Assembly (NCBI GenBank): GCA_026414765.1
Contig: JAOAIJ010000006.1
Span: forward strand, 1 to 64,000
DNA length: 64,000 nt
Direction: 5' to 3'
Source: Clostridia bacterium
GTDB lineage: Bacteria > Bacillota > Clostridia > Acetivibrionales > DSM-27016
Numbering within the stretch: position 1 is the first letter of the stretch; every line of letters starts with the position of its first letter. Below are positions 1 to 12,300 of this stretch, piece by piece. Position numbers and translations under genes: made by a program. The notes beneath the pieces were generated by a model. The model was given only the letters and a program-made list of their open reading frames with translations. It made no database searches and was not told the origin of the DNA.

Positions 1-369
1 AATCTCCCCGGCTTTGAGATGTGATATGTCTTCCTGGCGGAAATCCAAAGGGCTGGACGGCTGCACGGCTTGATAAGGTACACCGTCTATTTCGACTATT
101 GCACTCCCTAATACGGGATGCTGCTCCCGGACAAAGAAGCAGGCCTGCTTGAACTTTTCAACATCAAGTTTGCCGCCGGTACGGAAGCATATGGGAACAT
201 TGTATGCACTCATGCCGGGTGACATCTTCTGCAGCATCCACAGCCCCTTCTGTCCCTCTGAAAGTGGTCTCCGGGAAGATTGATTGCTGAGTTCCCTGAG
301 TTTCTCCTGTGCCTCAGCTATGGTCAGCTTACCCTCTCTATATTCAATGAGAATGCTTTCCTTTGTCAT
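1..369 (-). CDS. Start of PKS/NRPS protein, condensation domain (partial)
   Basis: Only the first 123 residues lie in the window; the gene runs off the left edge. ATG at 369 follows a strong GGAGG site, 14 nt after the stop of the preceding PKS gene, so it belongs to the same operon. Residues 1-25 form a short charged helical stretch (containing EYREGKLTIAEAQEKL) resembling four-helix-bundle docking segments of trans-AT assembly lines. From about residue 31 (PLSEGQKGLWMLQKMSP) the sequence reads as the N-terminus of an NRPS condensation domain; the HHxxxDG active site lies beyond the edge. It should accept the polyketide chain from the terminal ACP of the upstream PKS and couple it to an amino acid. 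What follows the C domain is unknown from here. Confidence 0.85.
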   Translation of the reverse strand, partial: MTKESILIEYREGKLTIAEAQEKLRELSNQSSRRPLSEGQKGLWMLQKMSPGMSAYNVPICFRTGGKLDVEKFKQACFFVREQHPVLGSAIVEIDGVPYQAVQPSSPLDFRQEDISHLKAGEI

Positions 370-383
370 CTTGGACCTCCTTA

Positions 384-3300
384 TTATACGAGTTCTTTCG
401 CTTCCTCTAGTGACAATGTACCAAGCTTGAACTCTTCCAGAATCTGCATTATATCCTTATCTGAATATTCTTTTCCGGTTACTCCGGTTCTGTCCGGAGC
501 GTTTCCGTTTTCTGCGCCTTTCAGCCTTTCTGTAATATACCCTGCCAGGGATTTAACCGTAGTATGCTTGATAATTTCCCTTCCCGTAACTTGTACATGA
601 TATGTTTCTTCAATACTGCGTATAAGCTTCATGGCTGTAATTGAGTTCACACCGTAATCGTGTATATTCCTGTCCACCTTGATTTTGCTCCGGTCAACCT
701 TTAGCTCCAGGGCTAAAAACCGGGTAATATAGTCCTTAACATTGCTGTCAGCATCCCCTGCTGCTTCAGCCTGAATTTCCCATTTATTCTCTACTGGTGC
801 CGGGGCGGTATCATTTCTGCCGTATTCACCCGTACTTCCGGTAATCCAGCAGCGTTCCCTGGCAAAAGGATAGGTAGGAAGCGGTATTTTGCGAACACTA
901 TTTCCTTCATGCAGCTGCTGCCATGGAACTTTCCCACCCTTGACCCAGTAAAGTGCAAGCTCTTTTAGATTGGTCTCCTTCAACAGCTTCGATACAGTGT
1001 TATCATCTGACCCACCGTCTGGCGCATTTTCAAAAATCCTGTATTCCCTCTCCGTATCCCCTGTAAAACATACAACTGGAGATTGTGTTTCCACATCTTT
1101 TCCATTCTGATTCAGGTATGTCTTCATTCCGTCTATCAATTCTTTCTGTGTATTCACCACCAGAGCTAGCCGGAATTCCATCTCTTCCCTTCCTGTCTGG
1201 AGGGTATACGCCAAGTCCGCCAGTAACAACTCCGGCCTTTTCTCTACATATTCCAGCATTTGTCTGACAACTGCCTGCAGCCTGTCGGTATTCCTCGCCG
1301 AAAAGACAACAATTTGTGTATGAGTCACAGGACTTGTCTTTTCTTCAACATGTTCAGGAATGAACTCTTCTACGATTAAATGGGTATTTGAACCTCCCGC
1401 GCCAAAAGAGCTTATTACAGCCCGGCGGGGATATTCCTGCTCTTCTCCGCCCCTTTTTATCCTGGGACGTTTCCATTCCTGGACACTATGTGTCAGATAG
1501 AAGGGCGTTCTATCGAAATTTATATTAGGATTCAATGAATTTATCTTTATGGCTGGTACCAGTTTCTTATGCTGCATCTGTAAAATCACCTTGGTCAGCT
1601 GCGATATGCCTGATGCCGCCTCTGCGTGACCAATATTCGATTTCACTGTTCCTATTGCACAGAACCCGGTTTCTTCCGTAAACTTTCTGAAAGCCTTAGT
1701 CAATGCTGCAACTTCAATAGGATCGCCCAATGCAGACCCTGCAGCAGCCGCTTCAACGTAACTGACCGTACGCGGATCAATTTCCGACTTTTTGAAATTA
1801 TCTTCAATTAACTGCGCCTGGGCATTCAGATTTGGAACCGAGTATCCGTTGCTGCGCCCGCCGTGATTAACTGCCGTGGACTTGATTACTGCAAGTATGG
1901 GATCCTTGTCCTTTAGCGCTTCGGAGAGCGGCTTAAGCAGGACAGCTCCTACCCCTTCAGCAGGAATATACCCGTCTCCGTCCCCAAAACTTCGGCTGCC
2001 GTCATGACTGCCTATCAGTTGAAGCCGGCTTAAACCAAGGTATTTTTTAGGATGGATGGAAAGATTGACACCGCCTGCAATTGCCAACTTGCAGTCCCCT
2101 TTGTGCAGGCTTTCACAAGCCATATGGATAGCTGTTGCCGACGATGAACAAGCAGTATCTACAGCAATACTGGGCCCATTAAGGTTGAAGTAGTAAGAAA
2201 CCCTGTTGGCTATGGAACTGTACGAAGCCAGGGAAACCACGGATTCCCTGTCAATATCCGAGTCAAGGGCCTGGTATTGTTGATACATGGCACCGGCATA
2301 AACTCCGACTCTACCCTCATATATGCTCCTTATGGCTTCACGGGTATATCCCGCGCTTTCCAGCAGGTTCCAGACACATTCAAGGAATAGGCGCTCCTGT
2401 GGATCCGTAACTTCAGCCTCCCGGGGTGACATGTTGAAAAACAGGGGATCAAATTCGTCCACTCCGTCTATGAAGCCTCCCCATTTGCAGTATGTTCTCC
2501 CGGACCTGTTTCTGTCTTCATCAAAGTATGTACTGGTATCCCACCTGTCCTCCGGTACTTCTGTTATACAATCCATGCCTGTCTTTAAATTATTCCAGAA
2601 TTCTTCCAGCGTATTTGCCTTCGGATAACGCCCACTAACGGCGATAATCGCTATATCTTCCTGTGAAGCTTGTAATCTTTGACTTTCCTTTACACCTTCT
2701 GACAACGGTTTAATAAATCTCAAACCGGAGAATTCTCCATACTCTTTTTTGAGTAACCCACTGGATAATTCATCTTCGCATGAAGAACCCTCTTCCGGTT
2801 CCCTGCCTCTTAAACCCAGCAAACTTATCAGTGAATCTTTCCGGGTTTTTACAAAATGTCCTGCAACGGCTTCTATAGTCTGGAATTCAAAAAACAATGT
2901 ATTATTTATATCCTCCAATACCTCACCCAGCTTATTGGACAACTGGACTCCGATAATGGAATCGATACCATACTTTTCAAAAGCCTCATATTGCTTGATT
3001 CTATTCACCGGCAGCTTCAATACTTCACTAACAGTCTTCTTAAGGTACTCTACAAATCCAGCCTTCAGGAAATCATCAGCAGCCTCTTCAAAGCATTCTC
3101 CCGGACAGTCTCCCTTTAACTTCTGCTTTCCTGACTCATTTACACTTATACCCTTCTGTTGCGAAATTCCATTTAGCTGCTGGCGGCGCTTAATTTCGCC
3201 GTTTTCATCTATAACAAACAATTCCCTGCTATCCATCCCTTCTATAGTCAGGGATTTTGTCGTTTTCATAAAGGCAATCTGGTCTACATATCCGGCAAGT

Positions 3301-6300
3301 AGTATCTCCAGAGCATTCATTGCCTCCGGAGGCTCAATAAGGCCTACACCTATTTCAGCCAGTCTGCGGTATGTCTGAACCATCTGCGGTTCTGTGCCGG
3401 AAATACATTTATCTTTAGACTTCCAATACCCCCAGTTCATTACTTTGACCGTACATGGCCACTCTCTGGATAACCATCCTGCAAACGCATCCTTAAACAC
3501 ACATCCGGATGCGTAGTCACTTTGTCCTGGTGCTTTGGCAAATGACATTATAGAAGAAAAAAACAGCACAAAATCCAGCGCCTCTTTATTAAATACCTGA
3601 GCTATCCTTACACTTACGGCTACCTTTGCCATGAATGATGCTTTAAACTCCTCTTCACCCATAACCGCAAGCTTCTGTCCAGATAATACCATTGCCGAAT
3701 GTATTACTCCGTTAACTCTTGGGTATGACCTTTTAATCTCTTCATAGGCATGCATCATCGACTCTTTACTTGCAGCATCGGCGGCAATATATACCGGAGC
3801 AGGCCCAAATGCCGCCAACCGATCGATTTTTGCCTGTATAGCCCCGTCTTTTTCCCTCCTGCCGATCCAGATTATCTGTGCCTTATAAGCGCAGATCATG
3901 TATTCGCTCCATTCCTCTCCGATCCCGCCTGCACCGCCGATTATCACATATACTCCGCCTTCTTTGTACATCCTTTTGACCGGCCGGGCAGCTTGGACAG
4001 GTATTAGCTGCTGTCTGTACCAGTTCTTGTTCCTGCAGCCCCAGGCACGCCCCTGACGATCCGGAGGCAAGGCAAATATGTCGCTGACAGGCAGATCACT
4101 TCCGGCTTCCGTATCAACAAGCCTCATCATCCAGCCCGGATACTCCTTGGACAAGGAACCTACCAATCCGTGAATACCGGAATGAGTAGGATTTATCGAA
4201 TCAGTATCCAGAATGGGTTGTGCTTGAATAGTGATAACTGTCCATCCCAGCTTCTTTTCTCCATAACCCAGACGGAGCACTGCTTTAACTATTCTGAAAA
4301 GCTGCATTACTCCCCTGTCCTGTTCATCAATTATTCTGTCTTCATCCAGCGATTTTACTTCACTGTATGGAGAAATCCATACAATATGGTTTATCTCTTC
4401 GCAGGCTTTAAGTTTATGTAAAATAGTATCAGTACTGTCTTCTGTCTCAATATCCAATTCACATATCTGTTTATAAAAACCCCTGATCGCATCACGTTCC
4501 CTGTCAGTTCCTCCGATTACCAGAACCTGTTCCGTCAATAAAGGAAATGGCTCTTCCTTTTTAAGGGGAAATCTGTCCCATACGGGAAGCATCATGACAT
4601 TTCCAACAGGAACAGTATTTAAATCAGTACTTGTATTTTGCTTCCGGGAATTTACAGGTTGAATTTCTCCCTCCAGCCTTTTCGGTGAAATTCCCCTTAT
4701 CTCTGCACAGACTTTTCCTGCGCTATCACATATATCAATATCAAATTTCCTTTTACCTGTTTCTTTTTCACTGCTGTCACCGTATCTGATGTAAGCCCAC
4801 ATTTCATCCGTAAATCTTTCGTATACTTTCAGCTCCTGTAAGGTAAAGGGCAATTCAGGCTGTGGGAGTGGCTGGATACCTTCACTGACCTCCATTGTCA
4901 GACCTATAGTTGCTTGGAGGGCTGAGTCTGCAAGGCTCGGATGGAATAAGAAGTGGTTTCCGGTATGTGATACTGAAGAAGGTAAGGACAACTTTGCCAG
5001 TACCTGATCATTTCCTAAATAAATATTTTCTATTCCCCTGTGTCCGGCACCGTAATCCAGCCCCATTGATTTGTAGGCCTTATAGCACTGTTCCGCTGGA
5101 ATACTGCTTCTATTGCATTTTTCCTTTAATTCCCTGAGATTCACATAACGTGCTTCCCCAATTTCGTTAAGAACAGCAAACCCTTGATTGTATATTATCT
5201 CCCCGGCTCCATCTTTACTTTCCCCATTAAAGATTTTATAGGCGATTTCACCGTTATTTCTAGGATAAAGCCCGATATCTATGTTTACCGGCCCCTCGCC
5301 TACTGTGACTGGTCTGATCCAGACAACATCCTTAAGGAAAAATCCTTTTCCGTGTCCTTCAATCAACCTTCCTGCGGCCTGTAATACAGCCGCTCCCGCC
5401 ATCTCAAGGCATGCGACACCGGGCAGGACACTTACCCCTTTTACAATATGGTCTGTCAGGAAGAATTCATTACCTGAAAATACTGAGCTGAACTTTTGTT
5501 CCAGCAAATCCGAAGTATTCTGGTGCAGCAATGGATGAATAGTCTTAAGAGCAGATGAAGGTAAAGAGGTGCTTATTTCCGTCGTGTTTTCAGCTGCGGG
5601 TACCCAGTGCCTCTCCCTCTCAAAAGGATATGCAGGCAGACTGATACGATGGGGTTTGTCTTTGCTGTAAAGAATATCCCAATTCACTTGTAAACCTTTG
5701 ACCCAGAGACTGATTAGCATATCGTACTTCCGCTGTACTGTCCATTTTTCAATAACCTCCTTCAGATCTTCATTTGCAGTGAATACCGCAATAGTCTCGT
5801 TATTGTGCTGTACCTGCCCCAAATAAACCTCTTCATTACTGTCATTGGTATCTATAAAGGAATTCAGCTTCCGCTCAACCTCACCGAAGGATGCTGCGGT
5901 AAAGGCCAAACGTTCCTCCATCTCCTCGCGCCCCACCTGAAGAGTGAAGGCAAAATCAGCCAGGCTGCTGTCCTGTATTTTCTCTTCCCGTATGAAAGAC
6001 AGCAGACGTTTTGCCTGCTCCAGAAGCTGAGATCTATTCCTCGCGGACAGCACAATCACTGCGGGGTTGCTTGTCTTAGCTGCAGTCTGGGTTGTGCCGG
6101 AAGCCTCCGGTATGTATTCTTCTATGACAACGTGTGCATTGGAGCCCCCTGCGCCAAAGGATGAAATGCCTGCAATCCTTGGGAACTCCCGCTTTTCCCC
6201 ATTAACTTCCACCACAGGACGGTTCCACTCGGAAAGCTCACTTTGTACGACAAACGGTGTGTTCGAAAAGTCTATGTTCGGATTCAGTACTTCAGCATGC

Positions 6301-9300
6301 AGTGAAGGTACTAACTGCCGGTGTTTAAGCTGCAACAGGACTTTTGTCACCCCTGCAATGCCGGCTGCACTCTCACAGTGCCCTATATTGGATTTTGCCG
6401 ACCCTATGGCGCAAAACCGGTTTTCTTTGGTATATTCCCTGAAAGCCTTTGTCAAACCGGTGATTTCTATAGGATCTCCCAGGGATGTACCTGTCCCGTG
6501 GGCCTCAATATAGCTTATTGTACGCGGGTTTATGCCTGCCTTCCTGAAAGCCTGGGCTATGACACCTGCCTGTGCGTTAGGATTAGGAACTGTAAATCCG
6601 TTTGTTTTTCCTCCATGGTTAACGGATGTGCCTTTGATTACTCCGTAAATATGATCCCTGTCTGAAATAGCCTTCCAAAGAGGTTTTAGCAGAACGGCTC
6701 CGACTCCTTCGCCGGGAACATATCCGTCCCCCCCCTGTCCAAAGCTTTCACACCGTCCCTTGCTTGATACAAAATTGCTTTGTGAGAGCAGCAGATATTT
6801 ATTTGGGTGAATTGAGATATTAACGCCCCCTGCAATGGCTACCTCGCATTCGCCATTGGCAATACCCCGGCATGCCAGATGTATAGCTGTAAGAGAAGAC
6901 GAACACATGGTGTCTACGGCCATGCTCGGCCCGTTAAAGTTGCACCAATAAGACACACGGTTTGCTATAGCAGCAGGATTCCCCGGAACGGCAAGCGTCC
7001 CGCCCTGTGCCTGTGACTGTATACCAAAGAACTGGTATTCCTCATTCATTACTCCTACGTATACCCCTACATTTCCCCCCATTCCGGACCCGGAATGCGA
7101 CCCAAATGTCTTCCGTGTATACCCGGCATCCTCCATGGTCTCATAGACACACTCGAGGAACAGCCTTTCCTGTGGATCCATTTTTTCAACTTCCCGTGGG
7201 GAGATATTGAAGAACAGCGAATCAAAGAGGTCTACTCCCTCAAGGAATCCTCCCCATTTGCTGTAAGTTTTTCCGGGTCTGTTCCTGTCCTTGTCAAAGT
7301 ATAGCTCGTGATTCCACCGGTTTTTTGGTATTTCAACAATACTGTCCCTGCCATCCCGCAAATTTGTCCAAAATTCCTTGAGGTTCCGTGCGCCGGGATA
7401 CCTTCCTGAAATTCCGATTACAGCAATGTCCAATGCTCCACTTTCTTCCTTTTCTCTTCTTCCCTCTCCACTCGCCTTGCCGGTCATCAGCCTGAGTTTC
7501 CTTGAATCCGGTTTTGGCAGAGTGTCTCCCAAACCCTGATATTCGGGCTTCTCCGTCAGTACAGCCTTATCTTCAATTCCCAGTATCTTAACGAGTTGTC
7601 CCCTGTAGTTCTTGACAAAATACTCCGTAAGCGACTTGATGCTATAGTATTCAAAAAACAATGTTTTTGAGAGTGAACCGAATATTTTTTCAAGATGTTT
7701 GGTAAGATTAATTACCATCAGCGAATCTATTCCGTATTTCTCCATTGGTGCATCTGCTTCCATCTGACTGACGGGAAGCTTGATGGCGGATGATATCAAT
7801 TTCATAAAGTAGCCGACGGATTTTTCCATCACGGAATCCTGTGATAATTCCGGTAAAACTTTATTGTCTTCAACCTTTTCATAGGAAACTACAGCACCAG
7901 CTTTTGCTTCTACATATTTTTTATCTTCTTCATATGTACGGCTTTCAGGTGATTCAATCAAATCTCCTGAATTCCCCACCACTCTTGTGGAAAAGCCTTT
8001 CATGCGTACACATACTCTTCCTGCTTCATCATACATATCAATATCATATTTTCTGATTCCGTCACCCGTACCATTACTGCCATAAAGCTTTACCAGTGCC
8101 CACATTTCCCGCGAACATCCGCCGTATATTTCTATTTCCTGCATGGCAAACGGCAGGATTAGCTCAATGGAGTTGTTGATTCCTTCAGATTGCGGCCTGA
8201 TATAAAAGCTTATTACCGACTGCAGGGCAGAGTCCAACAGTGACGGGTGAAGCACAAAGTTCCCCAGCGTGCCCGAAACAGAAGGTGGCAAGGATAACTT
8301 AACAAGCACCTGATTCTGACATCCGTCTTCAGAACCGGCATAAATCGTTTCAACTCCCTTGTGTCCCGGACCATACTCTATTCCCATTTGCCTGAAAATC
8401 TCATAAAACCTGTCCGATGATGCAAGTATTTGACTAAACCTGTTTTTTATTTCCTGAATATCACAGGCTGCTGTTTCTTCAGCCTTATGGCATATTGCAC
8501 TGCCCTGGCAGTAGACTATCCGCTCCGCGTCCGCCGCCTCAGGCTTGCTGCATATCTCAAAGGAAATCTGTCCTTCCTGGTCAGGCATAAGCCCGATATA
8601 TACCCTTAACGCTCCTTTTCCTGCAATAACCGGCTTTGCCCAAACAATATCCTGCAAGGATATGATTGCTCCCTTCTCTCCGGCTGACTGCTCTATTGCC
8701 GCCCGCACCATTTCAAGACAGGCAGCTCCGGGTAAGACCTTTTGGCCCTTCACCATATGTTCGGACAGGAAAAATTCCCTCCCGCTGAAGGCAGAACTGA
8801 ACCGCTGCTCATAGAAGCTTGATGTATTGCTGTGCAACAGCGGATGCAGACAGTGGTCCGTTTCTTTTCCTGCAGCGCTGCTGTCCGGATGAACAGCTTT
8901 AAACCCGGCTTTCCAGTAGCGATCCTTTCTAAAAGGATACACTGGAAGGCTGATGCATCCCGGTCTGTCTTCACCGTAAAGCTGCTCCCAGTCAACATCC
9001 AGACCGTTAACCCACCGCTCTGCAAGTTTATCCAGTTTTCGCTCCTGCAGCCACGTTTGCAGCAATACTCCTATGTCTTCATCTGCTTCAAGGAAGCTTA
9101 TACCGTTCTTTTCCCTCTTAAGCTGTGATACCAGCACTTCCTTCTGCTTGTTGCCGTTAATGAATCCCTGAAGGCTATTTCGCAGTTCACTTTTTGTGCA
9201 AGTCAAAAACGCCAAGCGGTAATCCATTGCTTCACGCCCAACCTGTAAGGTGTATGCCAGCTTTGTCATATTAAGGCCTTCATAGGATTCTACAAAATCC

Positions 9301-12300
9301 AGGATACTTTCTGCATAAGCTTTCAGCCGTTCCATACTTTTTGCAGACAGCACAAATAATACAGGGCCAGCGGGATTTTCCGGATCTGCCTCAGCTTGCC
9401 CGATATACTCTTCAATAACTGTATGGGCATTTGTTCCGCTTATTCCCGTAGTGCTGACCGTTCCCAATCTGGCACGACCAACTCTGGAGTTCCATGGTTT
9501 ATTTTCTTTACATATATTAAACGGACTATCAGCAAAATTTATCAATTCACTGCAGGCTTCATAATTATGCGTAGACGGAATAGTATTATTTTTCATTGCC
9601 ATCAGCATTACTATCAGGCCAACTACCCCGGAAGCAGCAAAGGTATGACCTATCAATGGTTTTATAGAGCCGATAATACTACGCTGTTTATTGTCTGAGT
9701 AAGTCCCGAAGGCTTTTTTCAATGCCTGGATTTCAATAGAGTCTCCAAGCTTTGACCCTATGCTGTGAGACAAGACATAGTCGATATCAGCCGGGTTTAT
9801 ATTATACTTTTTATATATTTTTCTGACCAAATCTTCCTGGCTGAAAGGGTTTGGAGCAGTTATACCATTTGTTCTCCCGTCATAATTCACACCGCTGGCC
9901 TTAATGCAGCCGTAAATTTGATCCTTGTCACGTATGGCTTTTGACAGCGGCTTAAGTAAAATGGCAGCAACCGCTTCACCAGGAACCATCCCGTTTGCGC
10001 GCCGGTCAAACACATAGCATTTCCCATCTGAAGAAAGCATGTCGGCTTTACTGAAACCTGCATACAACATTGGTGAAAGCAGCAGGCTTATACCACCTGC
10101 CAGAGCCATTTCACATTCTTCCTGGTGCAAAGCCTGGCATGCCTGATGAACAGCTACAAGTCCCGAGGAGCATGCAGCCGTCAATGCCATATTAGGCCCT
10201 TTCAAATCCAGGTAATATGAAATCCGCGCAGATAGTGTTGCATTCTGGTTGCTGTTTATCCTGCCATCTTGATCGTTGAATGATCCGTACTGGCTCTCCT
10301 CGACGCCGACATAAACCCCGCATGACATTCCTCTAATACGTTTGCCCATATATCCCGCATCCTCAAAAGCGTGCCATGCTTCCTGCAAAAACAGCCTCTG
10401 CTGAGGGTCCATAAGTTCCGCCTCTTTTGGGGAAATCTCAAAGAACAGGGGATCAAATCTGTCAACATCTGAGAGAAAGGCCCCCCATTTGGAATTGGTT
10501 TTCTCTTCATCCTGCCGGTGATCTCCGTAATACTCACGCCAGTCCCAGCGATTTTCCGGGATTTCTGTAATGCAGCTTTTTCCATCCCTTACATTGTTCC
10601 ATAACTGTGCTGCCGTATCGGCACCCGGAAAACGACCGCTCATTCCTATTACTGCTATTGGTTCATAAGTGTTTCCCAGGTCATTTACAGGTGGATATTC
10701 ATTTGTTTTCAGAACCTTAGTATCACTTGCTTTCAGGATAGCCGGATTTATTTCCTCGCTGTTTTTTTCAATGGAATGCTCTTTATAAAACCCTGCAACT
10801 GCTGCATTGTGTTCCTTCAAAAAGAATTGAACCAGCTTTTCTATTGTAGGACAACCAAAAAAAACCGCAGGAGTAATTTCTATTCCATAATAATCTGTAA
10901 GCTTGATAGCAAATTCCAAAAGGCTTATGGAGTCAAACCCAAAATCTGCGAAGTTTGTTTGCTTACCCAGCTTTTCCTTTTGCAATTTAAGCAATCCGGC
11001 AATAATCCCTTTTATATCATCTTCAAGGCACTGTTCCAAAGCCTTGCTGCCATGTCCGGCATGTATTCTTATGTCCTGGCAAGCAAGAACGGTATAAGAA
11101 GGTATTCCGGGTTTTTCCCCGGTTATACCCAAGAAGCGTTTCACTCTGGAGGGTTGTCCCACCAGAACCAGATGCTGTGCCTTACTTTCGGTCAGTAAGG
11201 ATTCAAATATATCCAACCCCTCTGAAGCCTCAAGAAAATTCTGTCCACTGGATTTGAGATACATTTTTGTATTTTCTTCATCTCCCACGCTCATTCCGCC
11301 ATCTCTCCAAAGAGGCCAGTTGATTACGACCGTTTTACCATGGCGCTGTCCTCCGCTATGTAAATGGTTGCGGTATTCCCCATAGGCCATTTGGAACCGG
11401 TTGCCCACAGCATAATCGCATGAACCGAAATCCCCCAGCATTGCTGAAGATGATGAAAAATAACAGACAAAATCCAATTTTTCATCCAGGAGCAGTTCAT
11501 CCAACGCAAGCGTACCTTTGATTTTTGGCTCCAATATCTTCTGGAAGCTCAGGATTTCCTTTTCCAATACACTTTTTCCCGCTTCTACTCCTGCAGCATG
11601 TATTACCCCATGGAGCTTTCCGTATCTTTCTTCCGCCAGTTTCAGCCCTTTTCCCATTCCATTCAAATCACATACATCTGCCTGTATGTATAAAGCTTTA
11701 CTGCCCAAGCCTTCCAGGTGATTGATTTTAGATTGGATTTTTTCACTCATAGGAGACCGGCCTGTCAGAATAAGATTTGCCGACTGTGTTTTTGCAAGAT
11801 ACTCAGCAAAGAGGAATCCGAGTCCTCCACATCCGCCGGTAATGAGATAGGTTCCTCCTTTTCTCAATATCCTGCCGCCTTTATTTATCTCTGTCTGCTT
11901 CATGCGATATTCAAACCGTTTTTCATTTTTATAAAGGACACTTTGTGGGCTCCCTGCCTCAAGCTCTCTCCACAGCAACTTCATCCATTCCTTTATGGAT
12001 GTTTCAATACTTCTGCCGCAGTAATCCATATATACCGATGCAACTTTTACATTGGGCAAAACAAGTCCTAATGAACGCTCAAACCCGATCCATGATTCAA
12101 GGTAGCAGCGTTCCAGCCAATTGTCGAAATGCGCGGCCAATAACAGTCTTGCCGGCTTCAATTTGGAAGCCGTAATGGCCTGCAATATATATACAATGCA
12201 TGAATAATCCCATATGCAGTCCTTATCCTCCTGTGCCCACAGGTATAGCATTGCATCCACATTATCATAGTCTTTCTTTATGCTGTTAAAAGCCATTTCA

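Noticed and set aside
2749-3378. 209-residue plus-strand ORF inside the PKS gene
   Set aside because: It is the antisense shadow of the fourth KR/ACP region; the minus strand has unbroken PKS homology there. The same applies to the many other plus-strand ORFs between 280 and 23900.
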